Counted from the first letter of the stretch, positions 37,473 through 46,790 are shown. The stretch is 64,000 nt of DNA from Limimaricola sp964022235 (GCF_964022235.1 NZ_CAXHZL010000008.1:62001-126000), one strand, 5' to 3'. A program made the numbers and translations. The notes: a model not told the origin generated them from the sequence alone.

Positions 37473-38273
37473 TCAATCGGGAACGGCGAAGCTCAGTGCC
37501 GCCCAGAGGCTTTCCCATACGGTATCCGTCTGGGCCGCGATGCCCGCCTCGGGCACGCGCAGCACCACCGCGCTGGCGAGGTAATCGTGCCCGGGCTTGA
37601 CCGGAAGCACCGCCACGCCCTCTTCGTCGGTGCGCAGCAGGATCTCGGTCACTTCGCCTTCGGGAGTGCGCTCGTAAAGCTCGACCTGTGTCTCGTCGCG
37701 CGTCTGATCGCCGTAGAAGAGCTGCACGCGCAGGCCCTGTGACAGATCGTCGACATAGGGGTTGTCGAGCGCCACCAACTCGGTCTCCAGCCCAAAGCGG
37801 CGATCCGCGCCCGCGCCTTCGCCCACGGCGACGAGCGCCTTGGAGTAGCGGGTGAAGAGTTCGGAGAAGCCCGCCTCGGGCAGGCCGCGCGCCTCACGGT
37901 CGCTCGCCACTTGGGCGAGGTCCTTCTGCTCCACGAACTTGTCGAAGGTGGCGCGCTCATCGTAGGTGACCTTGTTGAGCGTCGAGACATAGATCGCCAC
38001 GACGAGCCCGTCCTCGCCCATCACCTGATCGATCGCCGGGCGCGCGCCGAGGCGGGCCTCGACCGGGGCCAGCTTGTCGTTCTGCTCGAGGTCGAAGCGG
38101 GTAAATCGTTGTGGCAGATAGGCGAAATCGACGCCGACGAAGTCACTGCCGTTGACAAGCTTGGCTTGCAACGTATCGTCCGCCGCGATCTGCCAGTCGA
38201 GCGGCTCGATCCAGAATTCATGCGCCGCAACAGGCGTGGACAGCAAGGCGAGGCAGGCGGTTATGATGCGCAT
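37473..38273 (-). CDS. DUF4198 exported protein
   Basis: A 266-residue protein with a signal peptide (residues 1-17, cleaved after PVAA) and the mature start HEFWIEP, typical of DUF4198, a family often found with metal-uptake genes (nickel, cobalt). It sits head-to-head with the HupE-like gene, and the 5' ends overlap by about 8 bp. Both probably work in the same periplasmic or metal-linked function; this is inference from the family and position. Confidence 0.8.
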   Translation of the reverse strand: MRIITACLALLSTPVAAHEFWIEPLDWQIAADDTLQAKLVNGSDFVGVDFAYLPQRFTRFDLEQNDKLAPVEARLGARPAIDQVMGEDGLVVAIYVSTLNKVTYDERATFDKFVEQKDLAQVASDREARGLPEAGFSELFTRYSKALVAVGEGAGADRRFGLETELVALDNPYVDDLSQGLRVQLFYGDQTRDETQVELYERTPEGEVTEILLRTDEEGVAVLPVKPGHDYLASAVVLRVPEAGIAAQTDTVWESLWAALSFAVPD

Positions 38274-39402
38274 TCACGGGCTCCTAGGGTTGCGAGCGAA
38301 GGTGATCCTTGTGGCCCTGCTGTCAAGCCTCGCTGCAAGCGCGGCACTCGCGCACGAGGTGCTGCCCGCCATCGCCGACATGGAGGCCGTGGGCGACCGG
38401 CTCGAACTTACCGTCGAGGCGCCGCTTGAAGGCCATGTCGCGGGGATCGATCTCGGCGCGGTGGAGGACACCAACGCCGCCCCCGAAGCCGAGACCTATG
38501 ATGCGCTGCGCGCGCTGGGTGCGGAGGCCATGGAGGCGCGGTTTCGCGCCTTCTGGCCCGAGATGGCCGCGCGGATCGAGATCCTCGTCGATGGCGTGGC
38601 GGTCACGCCCGACCTCGATGGGGTGGAGATCCCCGAGCCGGGCGACCTGTCGCTGCCGCGCCCCGCGTCGCTGTCGTTCTCCGTGCCTCTGCCGGAGGGG
38701 GCCGAAGCCGTGCGGATCGGTTGGGACGCCGCCTTCGGCACGCTGGTGATCCGCCAGCAGGGGGTGGAAAAGCCCTACGACGGCTATCTGGAGGCGGGTG
38801 CGCTGAGTGATCCGATCCGGCTTGGCGGGGGCGATCAGGCGAGCGCGCTGCAAAGCTTCCTGCGCTATATTCCCGTGGGTTTCGATCACATCCTGCCCAA
38901 GGGCCTCGACCATATCCTCTTCGTGCTGGGCCTGTTCTTTCTCGCGGCCCGGATGCGGCCGCTACTGTGGCAGGTCTCGGCTTTCACGCTGGCGCATACG
39001 GTGACGCTGGCGCTGGCGGCCCTGGGCTATGTCTCGGTGCCCGCCTCGATCGTGGAGCCGCTGATCGCGGCCTCCATCGCCTTCGTTGCGATCGAGAACA
39101 TCTTGTTCCCGCACTTGGGTTTCTGGCGGCCCGTGGTGGTCTTCGGATTCGGCCTGCTTCATGGCCTGGGGTTTGCGAGCGTGCTGGGCGAGTTCGGCCT
39201 GCCCGAGGGGGCCTTCGTGCCCGCGCTCATTGGCTTTAACATCGGCGTGGAGCTGGGCCAGCTCACGGTGATCGCGCTGGCTTTCCTCGCCGTGGGCTGG
39301 GCGTGGCGCAAGCCGTGGTATCGCCGCGTCATCGCGATCCCGGCCTCGGCGGCCATCGCGCTGGTGGGTATCTACTGGGTGATCGAGCGCACGCTGCTCT
39401 GA
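38266..39402 (+). CDS. HupE/UreJ-2 family membrane protein
   Basis: A 378-residue protein with a signal-like first helix, a periplasmic domain of about 170 residues (an HEVLPAIADME start), then six helices of the HupE/UreJ type, with histidine-rich VGFDHILPKGLDHILFVLG. HupE proteins are Ni or Co permeases; here no hydrogenase or urease gene is near. The start is uncertain: ATG at 38263 and 38266 lie inside the divergent DUF4198 gene; no good ribosome site decides between them. Confidence 0.78.
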   Translation: MRIHGLLGLRAKVILVALLSSLAASAALAHEVLPAIADMEAVGDRLELTVEAPLEGHVAGIDLGAVEDTNAAPEAETYDALRALGAEAMEARFRAFWPEMAARIEILVDGVAVTPDLDGVEIPEPGDLSLPRPASLSFSVPLPEGAEAVRIGWDAAFGTLVIRQQGVEKPYDGYLEAGALSDPIRLGGGDQASALQSFLRYIPVGFDHILPKGLDHILFVLGLFFLAARMRPLLWQVSAFTLAHTVTLALAALGYVSVPASIVEPLIAASIAFVAIENILFPHLGFWRPVVVFGFGLLHGLGFASVLGEFGLPEGAFVPALIGFNIGVELGQLTVIALAFLAVGWAWRKPWYRRVIAIPASAAIALVGIYWVIERTLL

Positions 39403-39406
39403 AGGA

Positions 39407-39799
39407 TCAGAGCCAGAAGGCGGCGAGGCAGCGCCCGTCGCGCGGCAGATCGTCAAAGCTGCCGTGCCCGTCGAACAGTCGCAGCGGCACGGCGCGCACC
39501 GCCTCGGGTGCCGCCAGCCGCAGGTTGACCGCGATGCGCCGCCGCCCGTCCGGCAGGGCACTTTCCGCGCGCCAGTAACCGACGCAGCCGCAGGTCGGGC
39601 AGAAGTGAAAGCCGAGGCTCCTCTCGCCCCATAGATAGGCGCGGGTCGGCCCTTGCACCCGGATATCTTCGTCTTGGTGGCCGTATGCCCAGAGCGTGCC
39701 ATACCGGCGGCAGATCGAGCAATTGCAGGCCGTGGCATCCTTTGGGGTGCCGTCATGGCTCCAGCGCAGCGCGCCGCAGTGGCAGTGGCCCTCGATCAT
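39407..39799 (-). CDS. GFA-family (CENP-V/GFA) zinc-binding protein
   Basis: A 130-residue protein of the GFA domain (PF04828), named after a glutathione-dependent formaldehyde-activating enzyme, although most members have no proven role. Zinc ligands are seen as CHC (6-8), CNCSIC (25-30) and CPTCGC (67-72). The start at 39799 has GGAGG upstream; a longer in-frame opening has no homology. It is convergent with the HupE-like gene. Confidence 0.85.
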   Translation of the reverse strand: MIEGHCHCGALRWSHDGTPKDATACNCSICRRYGTLWAYGHQDEDIRVQGPTRAYLWGERSLGFHFCPTCGCVGYWRAESALPDGRRRIAVNLRLAAPEAVRAVPLRLFDGHGSFDDLPRDGRCLAAFWL

Positions 39800-39850
39800 C
39801 TCTCGTCCTCCCTCGGGGCGGGACCGGCCCACGCCCGTCATGAGGATACG

Positions 39851-39881
39851 AAAAACGGCGCCCGGTGTCCCGGGCGCCGTT
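39851..39881 (-). terminator. Intrinsic terminator of the liv operon
   Basis: A 12-bp perfect stem (AACGGCGCCCGG 39854-39865 and its complement 39870-39881) with loop TGTC, followed on the minus strand by a run of T. It lies 28 bases after the livM stop and closes the six-gene liv unit. Confidence 0.85.
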
Positions 39882-39908
39882 CTGGCGCATGACCGCTGAG
39901 ACAGCCCG

Positions 39909-41207
39909 CTATTTTTCGGGCATCAACCCCTTGGGGCTGAAGCGCAGCACCGCGAGCAGGATCACCCCCATGGTCATCAGCCGCATCTGCGCCGCCGAAT
40001 CCGTGAGATGCCCGCGCAGCCAGCTGTCGGCGGCCATGCCCGATGTGATCAGGTCCATGGTCCACAAGCCCAGCGGCTCGACCATCACCCAGAGCCACCA
40101 GATCAGGAAACCGCCCAGCACCGCGCCGTAGTTGTTGCCCGACCCGCCGACGATCACCATGACCCAGACGAGGAAGGTGAAGCGCAGCGGCTGGTAGGAG
40201 CCGGGGGTGAGCTGTCCGTCGAGGGTGGTCATCATCGCGCCGGCAATGCCGCAGACGGCCGAGCCGAGGATGAACACCTGCAGGTGCCGCGCGGTGACGT
40301 TCTTGCCCATCGCCGATGCGGCGACTTCGTTGTCACGGATCGCGCGCATCATCCGGCCCCACGGGGAGGCCAGCGCGCGCTGCGCCAGCCACAGGATGAT
40401 CACCAGCACAACGGTGAAGAGACCCGCGTAGAGGATCTTGACCCAGAGCGTCGAAGCGGTGACCGGGTCGAGCCCATAGCCGGCGGCGCGCTCCACGAAG
40501 CCCGCGTCGCGCTGCAGGTCAACCTCGTAGGGCACGGGCCGGGGCAGGCCGACGACGTTCTTCACGCCGCGCGAGAGCCAGTCCTCGTTCTTCAGCACCG
40601 CGATGACGATCTCGGCGATGCCGAGCGTCGCGATGGCGAGATAGTCCGAACGCAGGCCCAACGCCGCTTTGCCGATGATCCAGGCGGCTCCGGCGGCGAG
40701 CAGTCCGCCCACCGGCCAGGCAATGAGGATCGGCAGGCCGAGCCCGCCGAGATAGCCCGAGAGCGAAGGGTTGATCGCCTCGATCGCCTCGACCGCCGGG
40801 TCGAGCGACGCACGAAACAGGAAGAAGCCGCCAATCAGCAGCGCCAGCATGACCAGACCGCGCATCCGCCCGCCGATCTTGCGCTTCCAGATTTGCACCG
40901 CGGCGACGAGGATCGCCGCGCCGAGCGCCAGCGCTCCCAAGAGCCGCAGCCCGCCCGCGTTCCAGCCTTCGGCCACGGGGGGCTGTGCGACCAGCACGGC
41001 GGCCAGACCGCCCAGCGCGACGAAGCCCATGACACCGACGTTGAACAGCCCGGCAAAGCCCCATTGCAGGTTCACGCCGAGCGACATGATCGCCGAGATC
41101 AGCCCCATGTTGAGGATCGTCAGCGCCAAGTTCCAGCCCTGAAAGACACCGGTGAGGACGATCAGCAACGCCATCCCGGCACAGAGAAGAAAGCCACGCG
41201 CGGTCAT
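39909..41207 (-). CDS. livM: Branched-chain amino-acid ABC transporter permease LivM
   Basis: A 432-residue permease with about ten helices; the second permease of the liv system. The GLxSAIMSLGVNLQWGFAGLFNVG stretch near the start and the GNNYGAVLGG loop near the end are typical of LivM. An extra helical segment around residues 80-180 makes it longer than E. coli LivM. Its ATG overlaps the livH stop by 4 bp. Confidence 0.93.
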   Translation of the reverse strand: MTARGFLLCAGMALLIVLTGVFQGWNLALTILNMGLISAIMSLGVNLQWGFAGLFNVGVMGFVALGGLAAVLVAQPPVAEGWNAGGLRLLGALALGAAILVAAVQIWKRKIGGRMRGLVMLALLIGGFFLFRASLDPAVEAIEAINPSLSGYLGGLGLPILIAWPVGGLLAAGAAWIIGKAALGLRSDYLAIATLGIAEIVIAVLKNEDWLSRGVKNVVGLPRPVPYEVDLQRDAGFVERAAGYGLDPVTASTLWVKILYAGLFTVVLVIILWLAQRALASPWGRMMRAIRDNEVAASAMGKNVTARHLQVFILGSAVCGIAGAMMTTLDGQLTPGSYQPLRFTFLVWVMVIVGGSGNNYGAVLGGFLIWWLWVMVEPLGLWTMDLITSGMAADSWLRGHLTDSAAQMRLMTMGVILLAVLRFSPKGLMPEK

Positions 41208-42217
41208 ACGGACTGTCCCTTGAAGAGGCCGGTGGGCTTGAACAGCAGCACGATGATGAGGATCGCGAAGCTCACGGCGAATTTGTAGTCGGTGGAGAGA
41301 AGCTGCACGAGGCCCGAAGGCTCGAGGCTGTCGGGCATCGCGTAGACCAGCACCTTTTTCCACGCATAGGTCACCAGCACCTCGGAAAAGGCGATGACAA
41401 AGCCGCCGGCAATGGCGCCCAGCGGGTTGCCAAGGCCACCAACGATGGCGGCAGCGAAGATCGGCAGCAGGAGCTGGAAGTAGGTGAAGGCCTTGAAGGA
41501 TTTATCGAGGCCGTAGAGCACGCCCGCCGTGGTGGCCAGAGCCGCCACGATCAGCCATGTGACGGCGACGACGCGCTCGGGGTTGATGCCCGACAAAAGC
41601 GCCAGATCCTCGTTGTCCGAAAATGCGCGCATCGACTTGCCGGTGCGGGTCCGGTTGAGAAACCAAAACAGCAGCGCCACCGCGATGGCCGCCGTCACCA
41701 GCGTGATCAGCGTGGTGGAACGGATGGCGAGACCTTCGTCGAGGCCGGTCATCTCCTTGAAGTCGCGGGCGTTGATGACAAAGCGCGCGCCGTCGGCGAA
41801 GTTGATGTCACCGACGCCGATGATGAAACGCACGAGACCGTTCATCACGAACATCACGCCGATCGAGACGATGACGAGGACGACCGGCGCGGCCTTTTGC
41901 TTGCGATAGAAGCGGTAGATCACGCGGTCGGTGCCCAAGAGCAGAAGGCCGGTGATGGCGATACCGATCGGCAGGGCGATCAGCGCCGTCGGCAGAAAGC
42001 CGAAGCTGATGCCGATGGATTGCAGGCCCCATGTGACGAGGATCGTCGCCATCGTGCCGAAGGCCATGGTGTCGCCGTGGGCGAAATTGGAAAACCGCAG
42101 GATGCCGTAGATCAGCGTCACCCCGAGTGCGCCGAGCGCCAGTTGCGCGCCGTAAGCGGCGCCGGGGATCAGCACGAAGTTGGACAACGCGACGATCGCG
42201 TTCAGAAGATCGGTCAT
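41204..42217 (-). CDS. livH: Branched-chain amino-acid ABC transporter permease LivH
   Basis: A 337-residue permease with eight or so helices, carrying the LGLTLIYG-like motif LGVTLIYGILRFSNFAHGD at the N-terminus and GGLGNPLGAIAGG near the C-terminus, as in LivH. Its start at 42217 overlaps the stop of the small secreted protein, and its stop overlaps the livM start, so it is tightly coupled in the operon. Confidence 0.94.
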   Translation of the reverse strand: MTDLLNAIVALSNFVLIPGAAYGAQLALGALGVTLIYGILRFSNFAHGDTMAFGTMATILVTWGLQSIGISFGFLPTALIALPIGIAITGLLLLGTDRVIYRFYRKQKAAPVVLVIVSIGVMFVMNGLVRFIIGVGDINFADGARFVINARDFKEMTGLDEGLAIRSTTLITLVTAAIAVALLFWFLNRTRTGKSMRAFSDNEDLALLSGINPERVVAVTWLIVAALATTAGVLYGLDKSFKAFTYFQLLLPIFAAAIVGGLGNPLGAIAGGFVIAFSEVLVTYAWKKVLVYAMPDSLEPSGLVQLLSTDYKFAVSFAILIIVLLFKPTGLFKGQSV

Positions 42218-42594
42218 TGCAGGACCTCGCAGCGCAGAAAGGCGATCTCGGTCTCTCGCGCGTCGTCTTCGCGCAGCCGGTGCCATGTCGCGTGTGTGTC
42301 GTCGTTGAGAAGCAAGGTCTGCCGGTCGCCCGCGCCCTCGCTCCATGAAAACTGGCGCAGCCCCGCCGGGGCTTCGGCTTCGGCCGTCACCTCGTCATAG
42401 CTCACCTCGTAGAGGTCGACCTCATCGGTGCCGCGCGCCAAGGGCGCAAAGCTGAAGCGGTGCGGATCGGTCGCCACGTCGCAGGACCCGGCGCCGTCGC
42501 AGCGGGTCGCGGTCCGGCAGTCGAACACGACGCGCGCGCCTTCGGCCAATGCGGGCGCGGGCAGGGCGGCGATCATCAGGATCAGGGCTTTCAT
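42214..42594 (-). CDS. Small secreted protein inside the liv operon
   Basis: A 126-residue protein with a clear signal peptide (MKALILMIAALPAPALA, cut before EGA). The mature part has four cysteines (two near DCRTATRCDG, one in SCDV and one in LRCEV), probably two disulfides, and no family that I recognise. It lies between livF and livH: its ATG is one base after the livF stop, and its stop overlaps the livH ATG. That position suggests a periplasmic helper for the transporter, but this is not shown. Confidence 0.75.
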   Translation of the reverse strand: MKALILMIAALPAPALAEGARVVFDCRTATRCDGAGSCDVATDPHRFSFAPLARGTDEVDLYEVSYDEVTAEAEAPAGLRQFSWSEGAGDRQTLLLNDDTHATWHRLREDDARETEIAFLRCEVLQ

Positions 42595-42595
42595 C

Positions 42596-43309
42596 TCAGC
42601 CCCCCAGAAAGGTGCGGCGCACCTCGGGGTCGGCCAGAAGCTCGGCCCCGGTGCCGGTATAGGCGTTGGCGCCCTGCACCAGCACATAGCCGGTGTCGGC
42701 GATCTCGAGCGCCTGCCGCGCATTCTGCTCGACCATCAGGATGGTGATGCCGGCGCGGGCGACCTCGATGATCCGGTCGAACAGCTCATCCATGACGATG
42801 GGCGACACGCCCGCCGTCGGCTCGTCGAGCATGAGCACCGAGGGCTGTGTCATCAGCGCCCGGCCCACGGCGACCTGCTGGCGCTGGCCGCCCGACAGCT
42901 CTCCGGCGGCCTGACGGCGCTTGTCGCGCAGGATCGGGAACAGCTCATAGATCTGCTCCATTGTCGGCCGGATGTCGTCGCGGCGCAGGAAGGCGCCCAT
43001 CTCGAGGTTCTCCTCGACCGTCATCGACGGAAAGATGTTCGAGGTCTGCGGCACGAAGGCCATGCCCTTGGCGACGCGGTCCTGCGGGCTCAGGGCGGTG
43101 ATGTCCTCGCCGCCGATACGCACCGAGCCCTCCCGCAGGTTCAGCATGCCGAACACCGCCTTCATCGCGGTCGATTTGCCCGCGCCGTTGGGCCCGACGA
43201 TCACGGCGATCTGGCCCTTGTCGACCGAAAGCGTGCAGCCGTGCAGGATGTCGGCGCCGCGCCCGTAGCCGCCGGTCATCGCCTCGCCGATCAGATGCGG
43301 CTCAGCCAT
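42596..43309 (-). CDS. livF: Branched-chain amino-acid ABC transporter ATPase LivF
   Basis: A 237-residue ATPase with Walker A GPNGAGKST, signature LSGGQRQQVAVGRAL and Walker B LMLDEPTAGVSP. The short length and the lack of an insertion fit LivF. Downstream genes in the operon are the secreted protein, livH and livM; livG lies about 40 bases upstream. Confidence 0.94.
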   Translation of the reverse strand: MAEPHLIGEAMTGGYGRGADILHGCTLSVDKGQIAVIVGPNGAGKSTAMKAVFGMLNLREGSVRIGGEDITALSPQDRVAKGMAFVPQTSNIFPSMTVEENLEMGAFLRRDDIRPTMEQIYELFPILRDKRRQAAGELSGGQRQQVAVGRALMTQPSVLMLDEPTAGVSPIVMDELFDRIIEVARAGITILMVEQNARQALEIADTGYVLVQGANAYTGTGAELLADPEVRRTFLGG

Positions 43310-43348
43310 GGCGGTTCACCTTTCCCGAATTGCGCAAATTCCGTCCCC

Positions 43349-44134
43349 TCATGCCGTCTCCCCGACGGTCTTGTTCTTGAGCCCGGTGCCGAGATAGGCC
43401 TCGATCACCGCCTCGTTCTTCATGATGTTGTCGGCCGAACCTTCGGCCAGCACTTTGCCCTCGGCCATGACGATCACCGGGTCGCAGAGCCTGCCGATGA
43501 AATCCATGTCGTGCTCGATCACGCAGAAGGTATAGCCGCGCTCCTTGTTGAGCCGCACGATGGCGTCGCCGATGGTGTTCAGGAGCGTGCGGTTCACGCC
43601 CGCGCCGACCTCGTCGAGAAACACGATCTTGGCGTCCACCATCATCGTACGGCCCAGCTCCAGAAGCTTTTTCTGGCCGCCCGAGAGATTGCCCGCGCGT
43701 TCGTCGGCAAGATGCGAGATCGTCAGGAAATCGAGGACCTCGTCGGCCTTCTGCGCCAGCTCGCGCTCCTGTGCTGCGATCCTGCCGCGGCCGAACCAGG
43801 CGTTCCAAAGCGTCTCGCCGTGCTGGCCCTCGGGCACCATCATCAGGTTCTCGCGCACCGTCATCGAGGAAAACTCGTGCGCGATTTGGAAGGTGCGCAG
43901 CAGGCCCTTGTGGAACAGTTCGTGCGGCGGCAGGCCGGTGATGTCCTCGCCATCCATGGTGACGCGCCCCGAGGTCGGCGGCAGCCGCCCCGCGATGACG
44001 TTGAACAGCGTGGTCTTGCCCGCGCCGTTCGGGCCGATGAGCCCGGTGATCGAACCGGTCTCGATGCGAAGGCTCGCACCGTCCACGGCATGAAAACCGC
44101 CAAAGTGGCGGTGGAGGTTCTCGACGGTGATCAT
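43349..44134 (-). CDS. livG: Branched-chain amino-acid ABC transporter ATPase LivG
   Basis: A 261-residue ATPase with Walker A GPNGAGKTT, signature LSGGQKKLLELGR and Walker B IVFLDEVGAGVN, in which the usual Pro after the Glu is Val. Its length and the SVGAEP-like insert region fit LivG, the partner of LivF. It is the second gene after the binding-protein gene. Confidence 0.92.
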   Translation of the reverse strand: MITVENLHRHFGGFHAVDGASLRIETGSITGLIGPNGAGKTTLFNVIAGRLPPTSGRVTMDGEDITGLPPHELFHKGLLRTFQIAHEFSSMTVRENLMMVPEGQHGETLWNAWFGRGRIAAQERELAQKADEVLDFLTISHLADERAGNLSGGQKKLLELGRTMMVDAKIVFLDEVGAGVNRTLLNTIGDAIVRLNKERGYTFCVIEHDMDFIGRLCDPVIVMAEGKVLAEGSADNIMKNEAVIEAYLGTGLKNKTVGETA

Positions 44135-44200
44135 TTGGTCCCCGATCGACCCGGTTTCCCTGTGATGTCAGGGGTCTGGGCCATGTTCTTGTTGAGGGAT

Positions 44201-44226
44201 GCGCCGCGCCCCGACGGGCGCGGCGC
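44201..44226 (-). terminator. Hairpin after the livK-type gene
   Basis: GCGCCGCGCCC (44201-44211) and GGGCGCGGCGC (44216-44226) form an 11-bp perfect stem. There is no T run, so it more likely protects the 3' end of the binding-protein mRNA and lowers read-through into livG, a usual arrangement in ABC operons. Confidence 0.6.
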
Positions 44227-44234
44227 GGCTTGGA

Positions 44235-45431
44235 TCAGCGGAAGCCGACGGTTTCGATGGCGCCGTCCTTGATCTCGATCTCTTTGAAGGTGCCCGCGCT
44301 TTCGCCCGGCTCGATCAGCTCGACGGCGGTGGCGCCGACATAGTCGATCTCGGTCCCGGCCTCGATCAGCTCGAGCGCCTTGCCCAGCTCACCCGGCAGG
44401 ATCTTTTCGCCCGGCTCGTTGGCGATGCCCATGATCTCGCCCGCGTAATCGGCGGAGGCGGTCGAACCGGCCTTCGCCATGGCGAGGATCAGCAGGGCCG
44501 CGGCGTCGTAGCTTTCGCCGGTGTAGATGCCGGTCGGGTCGATCCCGGCGGCCGAGGCCATCTCTTGGAACAGGGCCGAGCCTTCGCTGTCCGACCCCGG
44601 AAGCTGGCCAAAGGAGCCGTTCAGCGAGGCGCCCAGATCGTCGACGATCTGCTGGCCGATCATGCCGTCGGGCAGCACGAAGGTGTCGAAGGCGCCGCTG
44701 TCGACCGAGGCCTGGATGATGCCCTTGCCGCCCTGGTCGGTGTAGCCTGCGACCACCAGCACTTCGCCGCCCGCGGAGGCCAGAGCGCCGACTTCGGCCG
44801 AGTAGTCGGCTTTGCCGTCCTCATGCGCCGCCGAGATGGTGACGGTGCCGCCATCGGCCTCGAAGGCTTTCTGGAAGCTGTCGGCAAGACCCTTGCCGTA
44901 GTCGTTGTTGGTGTAGGTGAGCGCCACCTCGTTGATGCCGCGGTCCATGATGACCTTGGACATGATCTCGCCCTGACGGGCGTCGGAGGGGGCAGTGCGG
45001 AAGAACAGGCCGTCGTCTTCGGCTTCCGACAGCGCGGGCGAGGTGGCCGAGGGCGAGATCATCGCCACGCCGTTGGCGCGCGCGACGTTCTGCAGAATCG
45101 CGCCGGTGACGCCCGAGCAATCCGCGCCCATGATGCCGGCGACGCCGTCATTGGTGACCAGACGTTCGGCGGCAGCGGTCGCCGCTGCGCTGTCGATGCA
45201 GGTGGAATCGGCGCGCACGGCTTCGATCGTGGCCCCGTTCATGAAGGCGCCGGAGTCGTTGATCTCCTTGATCGCCAGCTCGGCGCCGCCCGCCATGTCG
45301 GGGGTGATCGACTCGAGCGGGCCGGTGAAGCCCAGAATGATGCCGATCTTGACCGGACCGGAGTGGCTTTCGGCCATGGCGGAGCCCGCAACGAGTGCGG
45401 TCGCGGCGGAAGCCAGCAGCAGTTTCTTCAT
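44235..45431 (-). CDS. livK: Branched-chain amino-acid (Leu/Ile/Val-type) ABC substrate-binding protein
   Basis: A 398-residue periplasmic binding protein with a signal peptide (to about residue 20, cut at SAMA-ESHS). The PF13458 fold shows in KIGIILGFTGPLES, AVRADSTCID and AIMSPSAT-like ISPSATSP. It heads the liv operon, and the hairpin at 44201 separates it from livG. The exact ligand is not told by the sequence. Confidence 0.88.
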   Translation of the reverse strand: MKKLLLASAATALVAGSAMAESHSGPVKIGIILGFTGPLESITPDMAGGAELAIKEINDSGAFMNGATIEAVRADSTCIDSAAATAAAERLVTNDGVAGIMGADCSGVTGAILQNVARANGVAMISPSATSPALSEAEDDGLFFRTAPSDARQGEIMSKVIMDRGINEVALTYTNNDYGKGLADSFQKAFEADGGTVTISAAHEDGKADYSAEVGALASAGGEVLVVAGYTDQGGKGIIQASVDSGAFDTFVLPDGMIGQQIVDDLGASLNGSFGQLPGSDSEGSALFQEMASAAGIDPTGIYTGESYDAAALLILAMAKAGSTASADYAGEIMGIANEPGEKILPGELGKALELIEAGTEIDYVGATAVELIEPGESAGTFKEIEIKDGAIETVGFR

Positions 45432-45571
45432 GTTCGTCTCCCTGACGATTAGTTTTTGTACCGGTACGCTAGACGCCGCTCATGCGAAAAGAAAGTGGTT
45501 GCGCAAGCTTGCCGTAGCGAGAAGGACGCACCGTCTCGAACCGAGTCGTCGACCCTCTCAACCGGCGGGAC

Positions 45572-46579
45572 TTACTGCGGCGCGGGGCGTGCGCCGTGGC
45601 TGCCGCGCTCGCGATAGGGCGTGGTCTGGTAATGCGCGCGGTAGCACTTGGAGAAATGCGAGGGCGACGCAAAACCGCAGGCCAGCGCCACGTTGATCAC
45701 GCTCATGTCGGTCTGCATCAGCAGGTTGCGCGCGCGGCTCAGACGCAGCTCCATGTAGTATCTTTTGGGGCTGCGGTTGAGGTAGCGACGAAACAGCCGC
45801 TCGAGCTGGCGCGTCGACATGCCCGAGCGTTCGGCCAGAAGCGCCGGGCTGATCGGCTCCTCGATAGCCTGCTCCATCGCCTTGATGACCTGCGCCAGCT
45901 TGGGGTGGCGCACGCCCATCCGTGTCGGCGTCGACAACCGCTGCGTGTCCTGATCGGTGCGGATCGAGGAATAGATGAGCTGGTCGGCCACCGCGTTGGC
46001 GAGATCCTCGCCGTGATCGTCGGCGATGAGCTTGAGCATCAGGTCGATCGAGGCGGTGCCGCCCGCCGTGGTGATCCGGTTGCCATCGACCACGAAGACC
46101 GAGCGGGTAAGCGTCACCTCCTCGAACTCCTCGGCAAAGCTGTCCTGGTTCTCCCAGTGGATCGTCGCCTTCCGGCCGTCGAGCAGCCCGGCGCGGGCCA
46201 GCGTGTAGCCCGCGGTGCACAGCCCCGCCATCACCGCGCCGCGCCGCGCCTCGCGCCTGAGCCAGTTGAGCATCCGCTTGGTGCTGGCCGATTGCACGTC
46301 GATGCCGCCGCACAGCATGACCGTGTCGTCGCGCGTCAACTCGTCGAGATCCATGTCGAGCCTGAACACGGTGCCGTTCGAGCAGGTCGCCGTTTCGCCG
46401 CCGTCACCGGCCAAGGTCCAGCTGTAGATCTCGTGGCCCGCCATGCGGTTGGCGATCCGAAGCGCCTCCACCGCGCAGGCAAAGCACAGCATGGTGAAAT
46501 TCGGCAGCAGCACGAAGACGAAACGGCGCGGGCGGCCCGGATCACCGGAGGCAAGGGGGATGCTGGTGTCGTCGTTCAT
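45572..46579 (-). CDS. GlxA-family AraC transcriptional regulator
   Basis: A 335-residue regulator with an N-terminal DJ-1/PfpI-like domain (Cys in AGLCTAGYTLARAG) and a C-terminal AraC helix-turn-helix pair (from about residue 235, with AERSGMSTRQLERLF and NVALACGFASPSHFSKCYRA). Such GlxA proteins control amino-acid or choline/betaine use in other bacteria. It is divergent from aroG and 140 bases upstream of the binding-protein gene of the liv operon, which is its most plausible target. Confidence 0.92.
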   Translation of the reverse strand: MNDDTSIPLASGDPGRPRRFVFVLLPNFTMLCFACAVEALRIANRMAGHEIYSWTLAGDGGETATCSNGTVFRLDMDLDELTRDDTVMLCGGIDVQSASTKRMLNWLRREARRGAVMAGLCTAGYTLARAGLLDGRKATIHWENQDSFAEEFEEVTLTRSVFVVDGNRITTAGGTASIDLMLKLIADDHGEDLANAVADQLIYSSIRTDQDTQRLSTPTRMGVRHPKLAQVIKAMEQAIEEPISPALLAERSGMSTRQLERLFRRYLNRSPKRYYMELRLSRARNLLMQTDMSVINVALACGFASPSHFSKCYRAHYQTTPYRERGSHGARPAPQ

Positions 46580-46721
46580 GGGATGCCCGTCTGGTCCGCG
46601 GCGGTGTGCTGCGGTTTCGCTCGACCGAAACAGGTTTGTCGGCTCGCATCAAGAGCGCCCGCCCGGCACGGCGGCGGGGCCGCCATCGGCCATGGATATG
46701 GCCGCAGCGCGGCATTTCGCG

Positions 46722-46750
46722 TTGGCCCGCCCGCCCATGCGCGCTATAGA
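46722..46750 (+). promoter_or_regulatory. Candidate aroG promoter
   Basis: TTGGCC (46722-46727) and TATAGA (46745-46750) are 17 bases apart. A start near 46757 would give a leader of about 30 bases before the aroG ATG. Confidence 0.55.
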
Positions 46751-46790
46751 GGCCGCCGATATTCCCGAAGCCTCCATTGGAGCGATGACC

